From assembly GCA_021737145.1 (NCBI GenBank), contig JAIPEN010000004.1, positions 62,001-126,000 on the forward strand: 64,000 nt of DNA. The letters are read 5' to 3'. Each line of letters opens with the position of its first letter. Within the stretch, counting starts at the first letter, position 1. The notes below the pieces were generated by a model. That model had not been told where the DNA came from, did no database searches, and worked only from the letters and a program-made list of their open reading frames with translations. Positions 47,208-57,737 of this stretch are shown here, piece after piece. A program made the translations under genes and the position numbers. Source of the stretch: Desulfarculaceae bacterium (lineage in GTDB: Bacteria; Desulfobacterota; Desulfarculia; Desulfarculales; Desulfarculaceae).

Positions 47208-48951
47208 GTGGTTCATACTCCTGCTCAGCCTGGCCCTGCTGGCGGGCGCGGCCGGCGTGGCCTCGGCCCAGGACGACAAGGCCATCTACGACCAGGCCCG
47301 GGCCGACTACCGCTGGCTGCTCAAGCACCCCAAGGCCCAGACGGTCTACCAGAACTGGCAGAGCCTGGCCGACCGCTTTTCCCGGGTCTACACCGCCGCG
47401 CCCAAGGGCCCCTACGCGGCCGGCTCCCTGCTGTGGATGGGCCGCATCCACGGCCAGGCCTGGCGGCGCTTCAAACGCCAGACCGATTTCGACCAGGCGG
47501 TGGATTTGTTCAAACGCCTGGAGAACCGCTTCCCGGACTCGTCCCTGGCCGACGACGCCCAGCTCATGCTGGCCGGGCTTTACGAAGAGGCCGGCCAGCC
47601 CAAGCAGGCCTATCTGGAGTACCTGAGGGCCACGGTCAATTATCCCAGGGGCGACATGGCCCCCCGGGCCAAGGCCCGCCTGGACGCCCTGGAGGAGAGC
47701 CTGGCCGCGGGCCAGCGTAACCAGGCCTCGGGCGGCCCCCCGCCGGCCGCTCCCCTGAAAAAGCCCGCCGCGGCCCCGGCCGCCAAGGCCAAGACCGCCA
47801 AGAGCAAAACCGAGAGCGACAGGGCCCTGGCCACGGTCAAGGGCCTCCGGCACTGGTCCACCCCCAGCTACACCCGCGTGGTCATCGGCCTGGGGCGGCC
47901 GGTGCCCTACAACTCGGCCCTGCTCAAGCGCGACCCGGACCACAACAAGCCCCGCCGCCTCTACCTGGACCTCAAGGGGGCCCGCCTGCCTTCCGGCTTC
48001 GACGACCGGGTGCCCATCGGCGACGGCCTCTTGAAAGCGGCCCGGGCCGCTCAGTACAGCAAGGACACGGTGCGCCTGGTGCTGGACATCAAACACCTGG
48101 CCTCCTACAAGGTCTTCACCCTGGACAACCCCTTCAGGGTGGTGATCGACTGCTTTGGCGAGCAGGCCAAGGCCAAGGCCATCACCCGCAAGAACAAGAG
48201 GGAGCGCCGGGTTCCCCGGGGCCGGGCCCATGAAACCCCGCCCGATCTCAGCCTGGCCAAGGCCCTGGGCCTGGGGGTCAAGCGGGTGGTGGTGGACGCG
48301 GGCCACGGCGGCAAGGACAACGGGGCCATGTACAAGGGCATGCGGGAAAAGGACCTGACCCTGGACCTGGCCCGCCGGGTTGCCGCCAAGCTCAAGAAGA
48401 TGATGGGGGTGGAGGTGCTGCTCACCCGCGACCGCGACGTGTATCTGGACCTGGAGGAGCGCACCGCCTTTGCCAACACCCACGACGCGGACCTGTTCGT
48501 GTCCATCCACGTGAACGCGGCGGCCAGCCACCGCTTGCGCGGGATGGAGACCTACTTCCTGAACCTGGCCTCGGACGAGGAGTCCATGCGGGTGGCCGCG
48601 CGGGAAAACGCCACCACCACCCGCTCCATCAGCGACCTGCAGGTGATCCTCAACGACCTGATGCTCAACTCCAAGATCAACGAGTCCAACCGCCTGGCCC
48701 GCTCGGTGCACGGCGACATGCTCCGCCGGGCCCGCAGCCAGGCCAAGATTCAAGACCTCAAGGTCAAGCAGGCCCCCTTCTACGTGCTCATCGGCGCGCG
48801 CATGCCCTCCATCCTGGTGGAGGTGGGCTTCATGACCAACCCCACCGAGCACCGCCTGCTGGCCAAAAAGCGCTACCGCGACGTGGTGGCCCAGGGAATC
48901 GCCGAAGGCATCGTGCGCTACGCCAAGGAGCTCAAGCGGGCCGGCAACTGA
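47194..48951 (+). CDS. N-acetylmuramoyl-L-alanine amidase (AMIN + Amidase_3) with TPR-like N-terminus
   Basis: Periplasmic zinc amidase that cuts the stem peptide from murein during cell separation. 585 residues: signal peptide (about 1-27, FILLLSLALLAGAAGVASA), helical TPR-like segment (about 30-170), Pro/Ala/Lys linker (about 177-207), AMIN domain (about 215-325), catalytic Amidase_3 (about 363-580). Zinc/catalytic residues: VVDAGHGGKD (His), MREKDLTLD (Glu), VSIHVNA (His), LVEVGFMTN (Glu). Like AmiC but with the extra N-terminal repeat region, perhaps for placement or inhibition. Confidence 0.93.
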
Positions 48952-49203
48952 GTCCTCTCCTGAAGCGGCCAGCCCAAGCGTGAACACCAGCCAATATCGT
49001 TTGTAGGGGTATGCACGGCGCGGCCGGGGCCACAGGATTTGCGCGCTCTCCAAAAAGCGCCACTCTTGAAAGGGAGCAGCCGGCAACCACCCACGGCACA
49101 ACGAGGGCCGCAGGCGTAGCCTAAGCTACATCGAGGTTCGAGCGAGGCCGGCAACGCAGCATGCCGGTGGCTGGCGAAGCCGCCCGCGCCCTGCGGAACA
49201 AAC

Positions 49204-50311
49204 CTAGGAGGCGGGCTGGCTGCGCCATAGCAGATAACCCTGCACGAACTCCTCCAGATCGCCGTCCAGCACAGCGTCCACGTTGCCCACATCCACTCCG
49301 GTGCGGTGATCCTTGACCAGGCGGTAAGGGGCCAGAACGTAGGAGCGGATCTGGCTGCCCCAGGCGATATCCCGCTGGTTCTCGTACGCCTCCTGCTTTT
49401 CGGCTTGCAGCTTTTCCAGCTCCAGCTCGTACAGACGCGCCTTGAGCACCTTCATGGCCAGGTCGCGGTTGCGGTGCTGGCTCTTCTCGTTCTGGCACTG
49501 CACCACCACCCCGGTGGGCAAGTGGGTGATGCGCACCGCCGAGGAGGTCTTGTTCACGTGCTGGCCGCCCGCCCCGGAGGCGCGGTAGGTGTCGATGCGC
49601 AGGTCGTTGTCGTTGATCTCGATCTCGATGTCCTCGTCCACCTGGGGCGACACCGAAACCGAGGCAAAGGCGGTGTGCCGCCGGTGGGAGGCGTCAAAAG
49701 GGCTGATGCGCACCAGGCGGTGGATGCCCGCCTCTCCCTTTAGCTGGCCATAGGCCTGGTGCCCGTTGAGCTCCAGGGTGGCGCTCTTGATGCCCGCTTC
49801 CTCGCCCTCCTGCAAATCCAGCAGGCGCACCTCAAAGCCCTGGCGCTCGGCGTAGCGGGTGTAGAGCCTGAGCAGCATGTCCGCCCAGTCCTGGGCGTCG
49901 GTGCCCCCGGCTCCGGCGTTGATGGCCAGGATGGCGTCGCGGTGGTCGTCGGGTCCGCCCAACAGGCGCTGGGCCTCCAAGCGGGCCACGCCCTTTTCCA
50001 GCTCGTCCAGGCCGGCCTGGACTTCCTTGGCCGCGGATTTGTCTTGTTCTTCCTGGCTAAGCTCCAGGAGCACCTCGGCGTCCTCGGCCTGCTGGTTCAG
50101 CGCGGCCAGGCCCTCGATGCCCTGCTCCAAAAGGGAGCGCTCCTTCATCACCTCGGTGGCCGCCTCGGAGTCGTCCCAAAAGCCCTCTTTGGCCATGAGC
50201 TTGTCCAGCTCGGCCAGGCGCTCCTTCTTGGACGCGGGGTCAAAGATACTCCTGGAGCAGATTGATCCGTCCCATCAGCTCGGCGAGTTGTTCCTTGAGC
50301 TCCTCGTACAT
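49204..50311 (-). CDS. prfB: peptide chain release factor 2, with programmed +1 frameshift
   Basis: Terminates translation at UGA and UAA. Translation starts at ATG 50311 (MYEELKEQLAELMGRI), reaches an in-frame TGA at 50240-50242 after 23 codons, and must shift +1 to continue as DPASKKERLAELDKLMAKEGFWDD. The shift site is canonical (see separate entry). The full product is about 368 residues: SPF anticodon-like motif in ISPFDASHRRHTAF (SPF = RF2), and GGQ in GAGGQHVNKTSSAVR. Self-regulation is expected: low RF2 favours the shift. Three bases after the lnt stop. Confidence 0.96.
50240..50253 (-). promoter_or_regulatory. prfB programmed +1 frameshift site
   Basis: On the minus strand CAGGAGTATCTTTGAC: an internal Shine-Dalgarno AGGAG, three bases, then CTT TGA C. 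This is the standard RF2 slip site, where tRNA-Leu shifts from CTT to TTT when release at UGA is slow. Read directly from sequence. Confidence 0.95.
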
Positions 50312-50314
50312 GAC

Positions 50315-51883
50315 TCATGCCTCTCTTTTACGGGCGCGCCACCAGGCCAGCGCCATAAGCAGCAAAGCGGCGGCCAGGGCCCCAGGCCCGATTAAATCCC
50401 CGTGCCGGGTGAAAAAGGTCATCGACTTCATCAAGGGCAGCCGGGCGCTTTCCAGGCCGGGCCGATAGATGCCCGTGGTCTGGATGAGCCGGCCGCTGGG
50501 CATCACGAATCCCGAAATGCCGGTGGTGGCCGCCCGGGCGCAAGCCACCCGGTTCTCCACCGCCCGCAGCTGGAGATGGCTCAAATGCTGGTATGGCGCG
50601 CTGGTGCGGCCGAACCAGGCGTCGTTGGTCTGGTTAACCAGCAAACCGGCCCCGTTCAAACGCATGTCACGGGCCAGTCCCGGAAAGATGGATTCATAGC
50701 AGATAAGCGGGCCCAACGCCAGAGGGCCCATCTTGAGCACCTTTCCCGGCTGGCCCACGGCGAAGTCGTCGCCGATCTGGGCCACGGCCCGCACGAAAAA
50801 CAACACCTGGCCCAGGGGAACGTATTCGCCAAAGGGCACCAGATGCACCTTGTCGTAAAAACCGGCCGCGCGCCCGTCGGGCCCCACCAGCCAGGACCGG
50901 TTGCTCACCTGGAACCGCTTGCCCTGCTCCACCGCGCCCAGGGAGCCCAGCATGATGTAGGCGTCCAGGTCCCGGGCCAGCTCCAACACCGGCAGGCTGG
51001 GCCGGGCGTCGCGCATGAAGTAAAAGGGCGCGGCCGACTCGGGCCACACCACCAGCCAGGGACGCTCCGGGTTGTCCTTGGCCGCCTTGCGGGTGGCCCG
51101 GGCGTGGCGCTCGATGACCACGGGCCGGAGCTTCTTCTGCCACATCATGGGCAGGGACACGTTGGCCTGCACCACGCTCACCGGCAGGGTGGGCGCCTTC
51201 TGGGCAGCCGCCTCCACCTGGGCGTAGCGCTGTCCGCCCCAGAGCCAGCCCCCGCCCACCAGAACCAGGGCCACGGCCAGAGCCAGGCCGCGCCGCCAGT
51301 TGGGCGCCTTGGGATCGGCCGGAAACAGGGCCTGGTACACCAAAACGTTGACCAGCACCAAAAGCAGGGAAAGCCCGCTGGTGCTCCACAGTTCGGCGCT
51401 CTGAACCAGGTCCAGGTTGCCGGCGAGGCCCATGGACAAAGGCAGCCAGGGCACCCCGGTGAAGATGATCCCGCGCAGCCATTCAAAACCCGCCCACACC
51501 AGGGGCGCGGCCAGCAAGGGGTTTATGCCCTGCCGGGTGGTCAGGCTGAGCGCCCAGCAAAATATCCCCAGGTATGAACCCAGGTACCAGGCGAATATGA
51601 TCAAGGCCAAAAAGGCGGCCGACCAATGCACCCCGCCGTAGGTGACCATCACCACGATCACCCAATAGATGAGCCCCAGGTACAGGGCCAACCCGCCCAG
51701 CCACCCGGCTATCAGGGCCTTTTTGGGCGGCAGGCGTCGAGCCAGCCACAAGAAGGGCACCACCCCCACCATGGACAGGGGCCACAGGTTTACCGGCGCA
51801 AAGGCGCAGGCCAGGATCAGGCCGCTGAAAACGGCAGTGAGCGCCGCGCCCCGGTCGGGGCGCCATGATGCCAGTCTGGACAA
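50315..51883 (-). CDS. lnt: apolipoprotein N-acyltransferase
   Basis: Adds the third acyl chain to lipoproteins in the inner membrane. 522 residues: about six to seven N-terminal helices (about 10-210), a periplasmic nitrilase domain (about 225-480) and one final helix. Catalytic triad: Glu in VVWPESAAPF, Lys in FYDKVHLVPFGEY, Cys in PLICYESIFP. The start is TTG 51883, ten bases after GGGAG. Six bases after the CorC-like gene, the arrangement seen in E. coli (ybeX-lnt). It serves the several lipoproteins seen in this window. Confidence 0.95.
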   Translation of the reverse strand: MSRLASWRPDRGAALTAVFSGLILACAFAPVNLWPLSMVGVVPFLWLARRLPPKKALIAGWLGGLALYLGLIYWVIVVMVTYGGVHWSAAFLALIIFAWYLGSYLGIFCWALSLTTRQGINPLLAAPLVWAGFEWLRGIIFTGVPWLPLSMGLAGNLDLVQSAELWSTSGLSLLLVLVNVLVYQALFPADPKAPNWRRGLALAVALVLVGGGWLWGGQRYAQVEAAAQKAPTLPVSVVQANVSLPMMWQKKLRPVVIERHARATRKAAKDNPERPWLVVWPESAAPFYFMRDARPSLPVLELARDLDAYIMLGSLGAVEQGKRFQVSNRSWLVGPDGRAAGFYDKVHLVPFGEYVPLGQVLFFVRAVAQIGDDFAVGQPGKVLKMGPLALGPLICYESIFPGLARDMRLNGAGLLVNQTNDAWFGRTSAPYQHLSHLQLRAVENRVACARAATTGISGFVMPSGRLIQTTGIYRPGLESARLPLMKSMTFFTRHGDLIGPGALAAALLLMALAWWRARKREA

Positions 51884-51888
51884 GGGAG

Positions 51889-52800
51889 TCAGTCTCCCTG
51901 GGAGGGAGCGGCCGGCTGGGAGCCGTGGTGCACCTGCACCTGGGTTATGCGGCGCTCGTCCGCGCCGGTGACCACCATGCGCAGGCTGCCGTAGCTCACC
52001 TCTTCCTGGGTGCGGGGCACCCGGCCCAGCAGGGTGGTGATGAAGCCGCCCACGGTTTCGAAGCGCCCCTCGGGCAGCTCCTCGGGCAGCTCAATGTTCA
52101 AATGCTCGGCCAGCTTTTCGGTCTCCAGGCGGGCGTCCACCAGCAGGGAGCCGTCGGCCTGCTGCCGGATCTGGGGCTCCTCCTGGTCGTACTCATCGAC
52201 TATCTCGCCCACGATCTCTTCCAGCACGTCCTCGATGGTCACGATGCCGGCGGTGCCCCCGTACTCGTCCACCACGATGGCCAGATGCGCCCGCTTGCGC
52301 TTGAAGTCGCTCAGGAGCTGGTCCACCGGCTTGGACTGGGGCACGAAAAACGGCTGGCGGCAGATGGCGGTGAGAGGGGGATCGGCCTCGCCTTCCTGCC
52401 AATGGGGCAGCAGGTCCTTGGCGTGGATGACCCCGATGATGTGATCCAGATCCTCTCCGGTGATGGGAATGCGCGAGTGGCCGGACTCCACGATGACCTG
52501 GACCGTTGCTTCCAGGCTGGCGGTGGCGTCCACGGTGGCCATCTCGATGCGCGGCACCATGATCTGCCCAGCGGTGGTTTCGTCCAGATCCAGGATGGCC
52601 TCGATCATCTGGCCTTCCCGCTGGGTGATGAAGCCCTGCGCCTCGCCCTGATCCACCAGGCCGTGGATCTCGCGCTCCAGGTCCTCTTCGGTATTGGCGC
52701 TGTTTCCCCCCAGGGCCTGTTTCAGGCGCTGGAGAAAGCCGCGTCGTGGCTCGGGTTCCAACTTCTCCTCATCCACTGCAAGGGCTGCCAATCCCCGCAC
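51889..52800 (-). CDS. CorC/HlyC-type CBS-domain protein (YbeX-like)
   Basis: 303 residues. No membrane helices, so the soluble YbeX/CorC form. Residues about 70-200 hold a CBS pair (QIMVPRIEMATVDATASLE, HSRIPITGEDLDHIIGVIHAKDLL, AHLAIVVDEYGGTAGIVTIEDVLEEIVGEI) and about 215-295 the CorC_HlyC domain. CorC proteins are linked to Mg/Co efflux or ribosome maturation. GTG 52800 has no good ribosome site; a GTG eight codons later is possible. Confidence 0.9.
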   Translation of the reverse strand: MRGLAALAVDEEKLEPEPRRGFLQRLKQALGGNSANTEEDLEREIHGLVDQGEAQGFITQREGQMIEAILDLDETTAGQIMVPRIEMATVDATASLEATVQVIVESGHSRIPITGEDLDHIIGVIHAKDLLPHWQEGEADPPLTAICRQPFFVPQSKPVDQLLSDFKRKRAHLAIVVDEYGGTAGIVTIEDVLEEIVGEIVDEYDQEEPQIRQQADGSLLVDARLETEKLAEHLNIELPEELPEGRFETVGGFITTLLGRVPRTQEEVSYGSLRMVVTGADERRITQVQVHHGSQPAAPSQGD

Positions 52801-52838
52801 GGGGTTAGATTAAATTTAACGTATGGCAGCGGTTTTGG

Positions 52839-53690
52839 TCAAAATTTTTCCTGGCTTGCCAACAAGGGCCCCTCCGAGGCCGGCAGCAGGCCCACCTCCC
52901 GGCCCCGGCGCAAAAGCTCCTCAACCGCGGCCAGCCCCTCGGTCCCCAGCTCCCGGCTGAAGTCATTGACGTACAGCTCGATGTGGCTGGCCACCACCTG
53001 GTGGGCCATCTCCTGGCTGTGGGCCAGCACGTATTCCCGCGAGGCCAGGGGCTCGGCCTGGGCCGAGGCCACGCTGGCGGCCAAAATCTCTTGCAGCTCG
53101 CCGGCGGCCTTGGGGCCCAGGTCTCGCCGGGCGGCGATGCAGCCCAGGGGTATGGGCAGGCCGGTGGTTTCTTCCCACCAGGCCCCCAGGTCCAGGGGGG
53201 CCTCCAGGCCGTGGGCCCCATAGGTGAAGCGGCCCTCGTGAATGATCACCCCGGCCTCATAGTCGCCCCGGGCCACGGCGGGCATCACCTGGTCAAAGAC
53301 CATGCAGGCGGCTTGGGGCGGCTTGCCCAGGTACAGGCTCAGCAGCATGAAGGCGGTGGTGTTTTGGCCGGGCACGGCCAGCTCCACCTCGCCCAGGCGG
53401 GCCAGGTCGAACCCGGGGCGGCACACCACCAGGGGCCCGCAGCCCCGTCCCAGGGCGGCCCCGGCGCTGAGCAGGCCATAGCGCTCCAGGGCCCGGCCCA
53501 GGGCGGGAAAGCTGAGCTTGGTCAGCTCCAGCTCGCCGGCCAGGGCCCACTGGTTGAGCTGCTCCACGTCGGCCAGCACCGGCTTGAACTCATAGCCCTT
53601 GGTGTCCACCAGGCCTTGCACTGCCGCGAAAAAGGCAAAGGTGTCGTTGGGGCAGGGAGAAAACCCGAAGCTGACCGCCCGGCCACTCAC
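52839..53690 (-). CDS. mqnD: 1,4-dihydroxy-6-naphthoate synthase (futalosine pathway)
   Basis: Cleaves cyclic de-hypoxanthinyl futalosine to 1,4-dihydroxy-6-naphthoate for menaquinone. 283 residues, periplasmic-binding-like fold: SFGFSPCPNDTFAFFA (about 7-22) is diagnostic, followed by VLADVEQLNQWA, and PGQNTTAFMLLSLYLG. Start ATG 53690 overlaps the mqnB stop by four bases (ATGA). mqnA, mqnC and mqnE are not in the window. Confidence 0.93.
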   Translation of the reverse strand: MSGRAVSFGFSPCPNDTFAFFAAVQGLVDTKGYEFKPVLADVEQLNQWALAGELELTKLSFPALGRALERYGLLSAGAALGRGCGPLVVCRPGFDLARLGEVELAVPGQNTTAFMLLSLYLGKPPQAACMVFDQVMPAVARGDYEAGVIIHEGRFTYGAHGLEAPLDLGAWWEETTGLPIPLGCIAARRDLGPKAAGELQEILAASVASAQAEPLASREYVLAHSQEMAHQVVASHIELYVNDFSRELGTEGLAAVEELLRRGREVGLLPASEGPLLASQEKF

Positions 53691-54385
53691 GAGCCGGCCT
53701 CCAGGTTGAGCAACGCCCGCATGGCCGCCCCGGCTCCACCGGCCAGGTCCAGCTCGCGGTGGCCCGCCAGGTTGCTCACCCCGCGCAGGGCCACGAAGGG
53801 CTTGCCGTAATGCAGGGCCACCAGGCCCACGGCCGCGCCCTCCATCTCCTCCAGCACCACTCCCCAGCGCCTGGCCACGGCCCGGGCGGCCGCATCGTCG
53901 CCGCTTATGCGCTCCACGGTGGCAAAGGCCCCTTGGGTCAGGCCCGGGTTTGCCGCCGCAACCGCCGCGTTGAGGGCCGGGTCGCAGGGCACCCGGTTGT
54001 ACACCGCGCCCTTGCCCACCGCGCCGTGCAGGGGAATGCCCACCAGGTTGATCTCGTGCAGGCGCTCGCCCTTTTGCACCCCCAGGTCCGCGAACACCGT
54101 TTCCGTGGCCAGGGCGGCTTGGCTCATCTCCAGGCCGCTGCCCGGGCAGGCCCCGGCGCAGCCCAGGTTGAACACCGCCTCGATCCCGGGCCGGGCCTCC
54201 AGGGCGGCGGTGGCCGCCTGGGCCGCGTTCACCTGGCCCAGGCCGGAAAGCACCACCAGCAGCTCCTGCCCGCCCAAGCGGCCGGAAAAGGCGGGACGCC
54301 TGCCGATGTCCTCCAGGGGGCGCAGGCGGGGCATGATCAGCTCGGCCTCGGCCCGCATGGATATGACGGCCAGCCAGGTGCTCAT
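53687..54385 (-). CDS. mqnB: futalosine hydrolase
   Basis: Removes hypoxanthine from futalosine. 232 residues of the nucleoside phosphorylase/hydrolase fold: LVVLSGLGQVNAAQAATAAL (about 44-63), NLGCAGACPGSGLEM (about 72-86), and the base/ribose site VVLEEMEGAAVGLVALHYGKPF (about 173-194). Its presence shows the hydrolase route from futalosine rather than MTAN. Overlaps the TetR gene upstream and mqnD downstream by four bases each. Confidence 0.9.
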   Translation of the reverse strand: MSTWLAVISMRAEAELIMPRLRPLEDIGRRPAFSGRLGGQELLVVLSGLGQVNAAQAATAALEARPGIEAVFNLGCAGACPGSGLEMSQAALATETVFADLGVQKGERLHEINLVGIPLHGAVGKGAVYNRVPCDPALNAAVAAANPGLTQGAFATVERISGDDAAARAVARRWGVVLEEMEGAAVGLVALHYGKPFVALRGVSNLAGHRELDLAGGAGAAMRALLNLEAGS

Positions 54386-55029
54386 GGCCGGGCCCCCAGA
54401 CCGGCGCGCAGGGTGGCCACTAAACCGGCGGCCAGCTCGGCGGCGCGGGCGGCGTCGGCCTGGTTCAGCCCCAGGCCCGGGTCCATGTGCTCCACGGCCG
54501 AGGCCACCAGAAAGCGCTCCAGGGTGGCGTCCACCACGAACGCGGCCAGCTCCAGGTCCAGGTCGGGCATTAGGTCGCCCGCGGCGACCCCGTCGCCGAG
54601 CAGGTCCATGATGTAGTCGTGGCTGAAGATGCGGATGGAGGCCAGCAGGCGTCCCCTGAAGGGCACGTCGCCCTCGAACACCACCCGCAGATAGAGCTGG
54701 AACAGGCGGGGGTTCTTGTCGATGAGCTCCAGGCCGGCCAGGAGGCTCTTTTCCAGGCGGGTGAACACGTCCTGGCCCCGGGTGGCCTCGCGCACCGCGC
54801 GCAGATGGCGCTTGACCCGCTCCACCGCGAAGTCGAAAACCTGGGAAAACAGGCCGGGCTTGTCGCGGAAATACTGAAAGATGCTGCCCTTGGCGATTCC
54901 CAGGCGGGCCACCAAGCGGTTCACCGAGGCCCGGGCGTAGCCCACGGCCGCGAACTCGCTCAGGGCCTCGTCCAAGATGCGATCCTGCTTGTCGGGCGGC
55001 AGGTTGTTGAAGGTGGAGGAAGGCGGCAT
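54382..55029 (-). CDS. TetR-family regulator
   Basis: 215 residues. N-terminal TetR helix-turn-helix about 15-60 (ILDEALSEFAAVGYARASVNRLVARLGIAKGSIFQYF), then a ligand-binding helical domain with DKNPRLFQLYLRVVFEGDVPF. It overlaps mqnB by four bases, so it is translated with mqnB-mqnD and may tune menaquinone synthesis in response to a quinone, fatty acyl or similar ligand; this is inference. ATG 55029 lies five bases after the nusB stop. Confidence 0.9.
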   Translation of the reverse strand: MPPSSTFNNLPPDKQDRILDEALSEFAAVGYARASVNRLVARLGIAKGSIFQYFRDKPGLFSQVFDFAVERVKRHLRAVREATRGQDVFTRLEKSLLAGLELIDKNPRLFQLYLRVVFEGDVPFRGRLLASIRIFSHDYIMDLLGDGVAAGDLMPDLDLELAAFVVDATLERFLVASAVEHMDPGLGLNQADAARAAELAAGLVATLRAGLGARP

Positions 55030-55034
55030 GGGCT

Positions 55035-55442
55035 CTAGCCCCGGGCGACCATGAGCGAATCCAGCACCGCGTTGATAAAGGCGGGGGACTCGTCGGCCCC
55101 GTAGCGCTTGGCCAGCTCCACCGCCTCGTTGATGGCCACCTTGGGCGGCACCGGGTCCGAGGCGAAGAGCATCTCGAAACAGGCCAGGCGCAGGATGTTG
55201 CGGTCCACCCGGTCCATGCGCTCCACCCGCCAGCGGCGGCTGGCCGCGGCCAGGGCCTGGTCGATGTCCAGGGCCCGTTCGCTGATGCCCATGACCAGCT
55301 CGCGGGCATAGTCCCACAGCCGGGCCGGAGCGGCGAAGTTGTCGGCAAAGCTGGCCAGGGCCTCTTCGGCCGGGGCGTCGCCGTGCTCCATCTGATAGAG
55401 CACCTTCAGGGCCAATTCACGGCTTTTTCGGCGTTCGCCCAC
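55035..55442 (-). CDS. nusB: transcription antitermination factor NusB
   Basis: 135-residue all-helical RNA-binding protein that joins NusE at boxA to prevent premature rRNA termination. [16 protein letters not shown] (about 7-22), [10 protein letters not shown] and [28 protein letters not shown] are family-typical. GTG start. 29 bases after ribH, the frequent ribH-nusB order. Confidence 0.95.
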   Translation of the reverse strand: MGERRKSRELALKVLYQMEHGDAPAEEALASFADNFAAPARLWDYARELVMGISERALDIDQALAAASRRWRVERMDRVDRNILRLACFEMLFASDPVPPKVAINEAVELAKRYGADESPAFINAVLDSLMVARG

Positions 55443-55471
55443 GGCCCCGGCCTTTACTAGCGGCAGCTAGT

Positions 55472-55936
<465 letters not shown>

Positions 55937-55937
55937 C

Positions 55938-57158
55938 TCACCCCCTATCGGCCGGTTCGGCCTGTTTGAGCAGGTGCCCCATCTTGGTGCACTTGGTGCG
56001 CAGGTAGGCTTCGTTTTCCGCGCAGGCGGGAATCTCCAAAGGCACCCGCTCCACCATGGAAAGGCCGTAGCCTTCCAGGCCCACCATCTTTTTGGGGTTA
56101 TTGGTCATCAGGCGCATCTTGCGGACCCCCAGGTCCGCCAGAATCTGCGCCCCGATTCCATAGTCGCGCATGTCGGCCGGGAAGCCCAGGCGCTCGTTGG
56201 CCTCCACGGTGTCGGCCCCCTGGTCCTGCAGCTCATAGGCCCGGAGCTTGTTGACCAGGCCGATGCCCCGGCCCTCCTGGCTCATGTACAAGAGCACCCC
56301 GGCGCCGTCGTCGTTGATCATCTGAAGGGCGTGGGCCAGTTGGTCGCCGCAGTCGCAGCGGCGCGAATGGAACACGTCGCCGGTCAGGCACTGGGAGTGC
56401 ACCCGCACCAGTGTCGGCCTTTCCGGGTCGATCTCGCCCTTGACCAGGGCCACGTGCTCCAGGTTGTCCACGTCGTTGGTGTAGCCCAGGGCGGTGAACT
56501 CGCCGAACTCGGTGGGCAGGCGAACCTCGGCCTGGCGATGCACGAATGACTCGTTGCGCATGCGGTAGGAGATGAGGTCGGCGATGGTCACGATCTTCAT
56601 ATCGTGTTCGGCCGCGAACACCTCCAGGTCCGGCATGCGGGCCATGGTGCCGTCGTCCTTCATGATCTCGCAGATCACCCCGGACGGGGTCAGCCCGGCC
56701 AGGCGGGCCAGATCCACCGAGCCCTCAGTCTGGCCGGTGCGCACCAGCACCCCGCCGCGCTTGGCGCGTAGCGGGAAGACGTGCCCCGGGCTCACCAGGT
56801 CGCCGGGGCCGGAGCTGGGCTCCACCGCGGTGCGGATGGTGTGGGCCCGGTCCTGGGCACTGATGCCGGTGGTCACGCCCTTGCGGGCCTCGATGGACAC
56901 GGTGAAGGCGGTCTCGAAAGGAGACTGGTTGTCGCGCACCATCAGGGGCAGGCCCAGGCGCTGCACGTGATCGGGTATCAGGCTGAGGCAGATGAGGCCC
57001 CGGCCGTACGTGGCCATGAAGTTGATGGCCTCGGGAGTGCACAGCTCGGCGGCCATGGTGAGGTCGCCCTCGTTCTCCCGGTCCTCGTCATCGACCAGGA
57101 TCACCATCTTGCCGTTGCGTATGTCCTCTATGGCCTCCGCGATGCTGGCCAGGGGCAT
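55938..57158 (-). CDS. ribBA: 3,4-dihydroxy-2-butanone-4-phosphate synthase / GTP cyclohydrolase II
   Basis: Bifunctional, 406 residues. N-terminal DHBP synthase about 1-200 ([11 protein letters not shown] at 22-32 binds the metal), C-terminal GTP cyclohydrolase II about 205-400 with zinc cysteines in [20 protein letters not shown] and [11 protein letters not shown]. It supplies both early precursors of riboflavin. Between the GNAT and ribH genes. Confidence 0.97.
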   Translation of the reverse strand: MPLASIAEAIEDIRNGKMVILVDDEDRENEGDLTMAAELCTPEAINFMATYGRGLICLSLIPDHVQRLGLPLMVRDNQSPFETAFTVSIEARKGVTTGISAQDRAHTIRTAVEPSSGPGDLVSPGHVFPLRAKRGGVLVRTGQTEGSVDLARLAGLTPSGVICEIMKDDGTMARMPDLEVFAAEHDMKIVTIADLISYRMRNESFVHRQAEVRLPTEFGEFTALGYTNDVDNLEHVALVKGEIDPERPTLVRVHSQCLTGDVFHSRRCDCGDQLAHALQMINDDGAGVLLYMSQEGRGIGLVNKLRAYELQDQGADTVEANERLGFPADMRDYGIGAQILADLGVRKMRLMTNNPKKMVGLEGYGLSMVERVPLEIPACAENEAYLRTKCTKMGHLLKQAEPADRG

Positions 57159-57203
57159 GGGTTGACTCCTAACATGATCAGCCCACTTGGGGCTGGAAAT
57201 CTT

Positions 57204-57704
57204 TTAATCGGAGCGCGGGGCCTGTAGCTCCAGCACCAGCTTCTGCTCCTTGATGCTGTCGCCCCACTGCTCCACCAGGTGCTCTTCGGCCACCGTGAAG
57301 CCGGCCTGGTCGTAGAGCTTGCGGGCCGCGTCCAGACCCTCGAAGGTCCACAGGAACACCCGCTCATGACCGGCGGCGCGCACGAAATCCAGGGCCCGCT
57401 CCAAAAGCCGGCGGCCCAGGCCCGAGCCGTGTTGGTCCGGCCGCACGATGAACCAGCGCAAACGGACCCCCTCTTCGGAGGTCCCGTCCATGGCCACCGC
57501 GCCCACCAAGCCGTCCTGGTCTCGGGCGGCCAGGAAAAAGTCGCGGTCCGGATCGAGCCGGGCCATGAACTCGGCCAGCTCGCGGCCCACCTGGGCCTCG
57601 AAGGACAGGTCGAATCCCCAGTTCTCGGCGTAGTAAACGGCGTGCAGGCAGGTGACCTCGCCGATCACCCCTGGGTAGTAGTCTATGAACTCCACCCCCT
57701 GCAC
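57204..57704 (-). CDS. GNAT-family N-acetyltransferase
   Basis: 166 residues, GNAT fold: acceptor strand VRLRWFIVRPDQHGSGLGRRLLERAL contains the acetyl-CoA pyrophosphate loop (QHGSGLGR, about 94-101), then RVFLWTFEGLDAARKLYDQAGF. GTG 57704 is preceded by GGGGAG. Embedded between ribE and ribBA; substrate unknown. It may act on a small amine or serve a protein. Confidence 0.85.
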   Translation of the reverse strand: MQGVEFIDYYPGVIGEVTCLHAVYYAENWGFDLSFEAQVGRELAEFMARLDPDRDFFLAARDQDGLVGAVAMDGTSEEGVRLRWFIVRPDQHGSGLGRRLLERALDFVRAAGHERVFLWTFEGLDAARKLYDQAGFTVAEEHLVEQWGDSIKEQKLVLELQAPRSD

Positions 57705-57737
57705 CGCGCTCGCTCCCCGGGGCTGGCCGCGAAACGG

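Noticed and set aside
49204..50196. prfB starting at the internal ATG 50196
   Set aside because: The upstream 23 codons and the slip site are canonical for RF2, so the shorter form is not the full gene.
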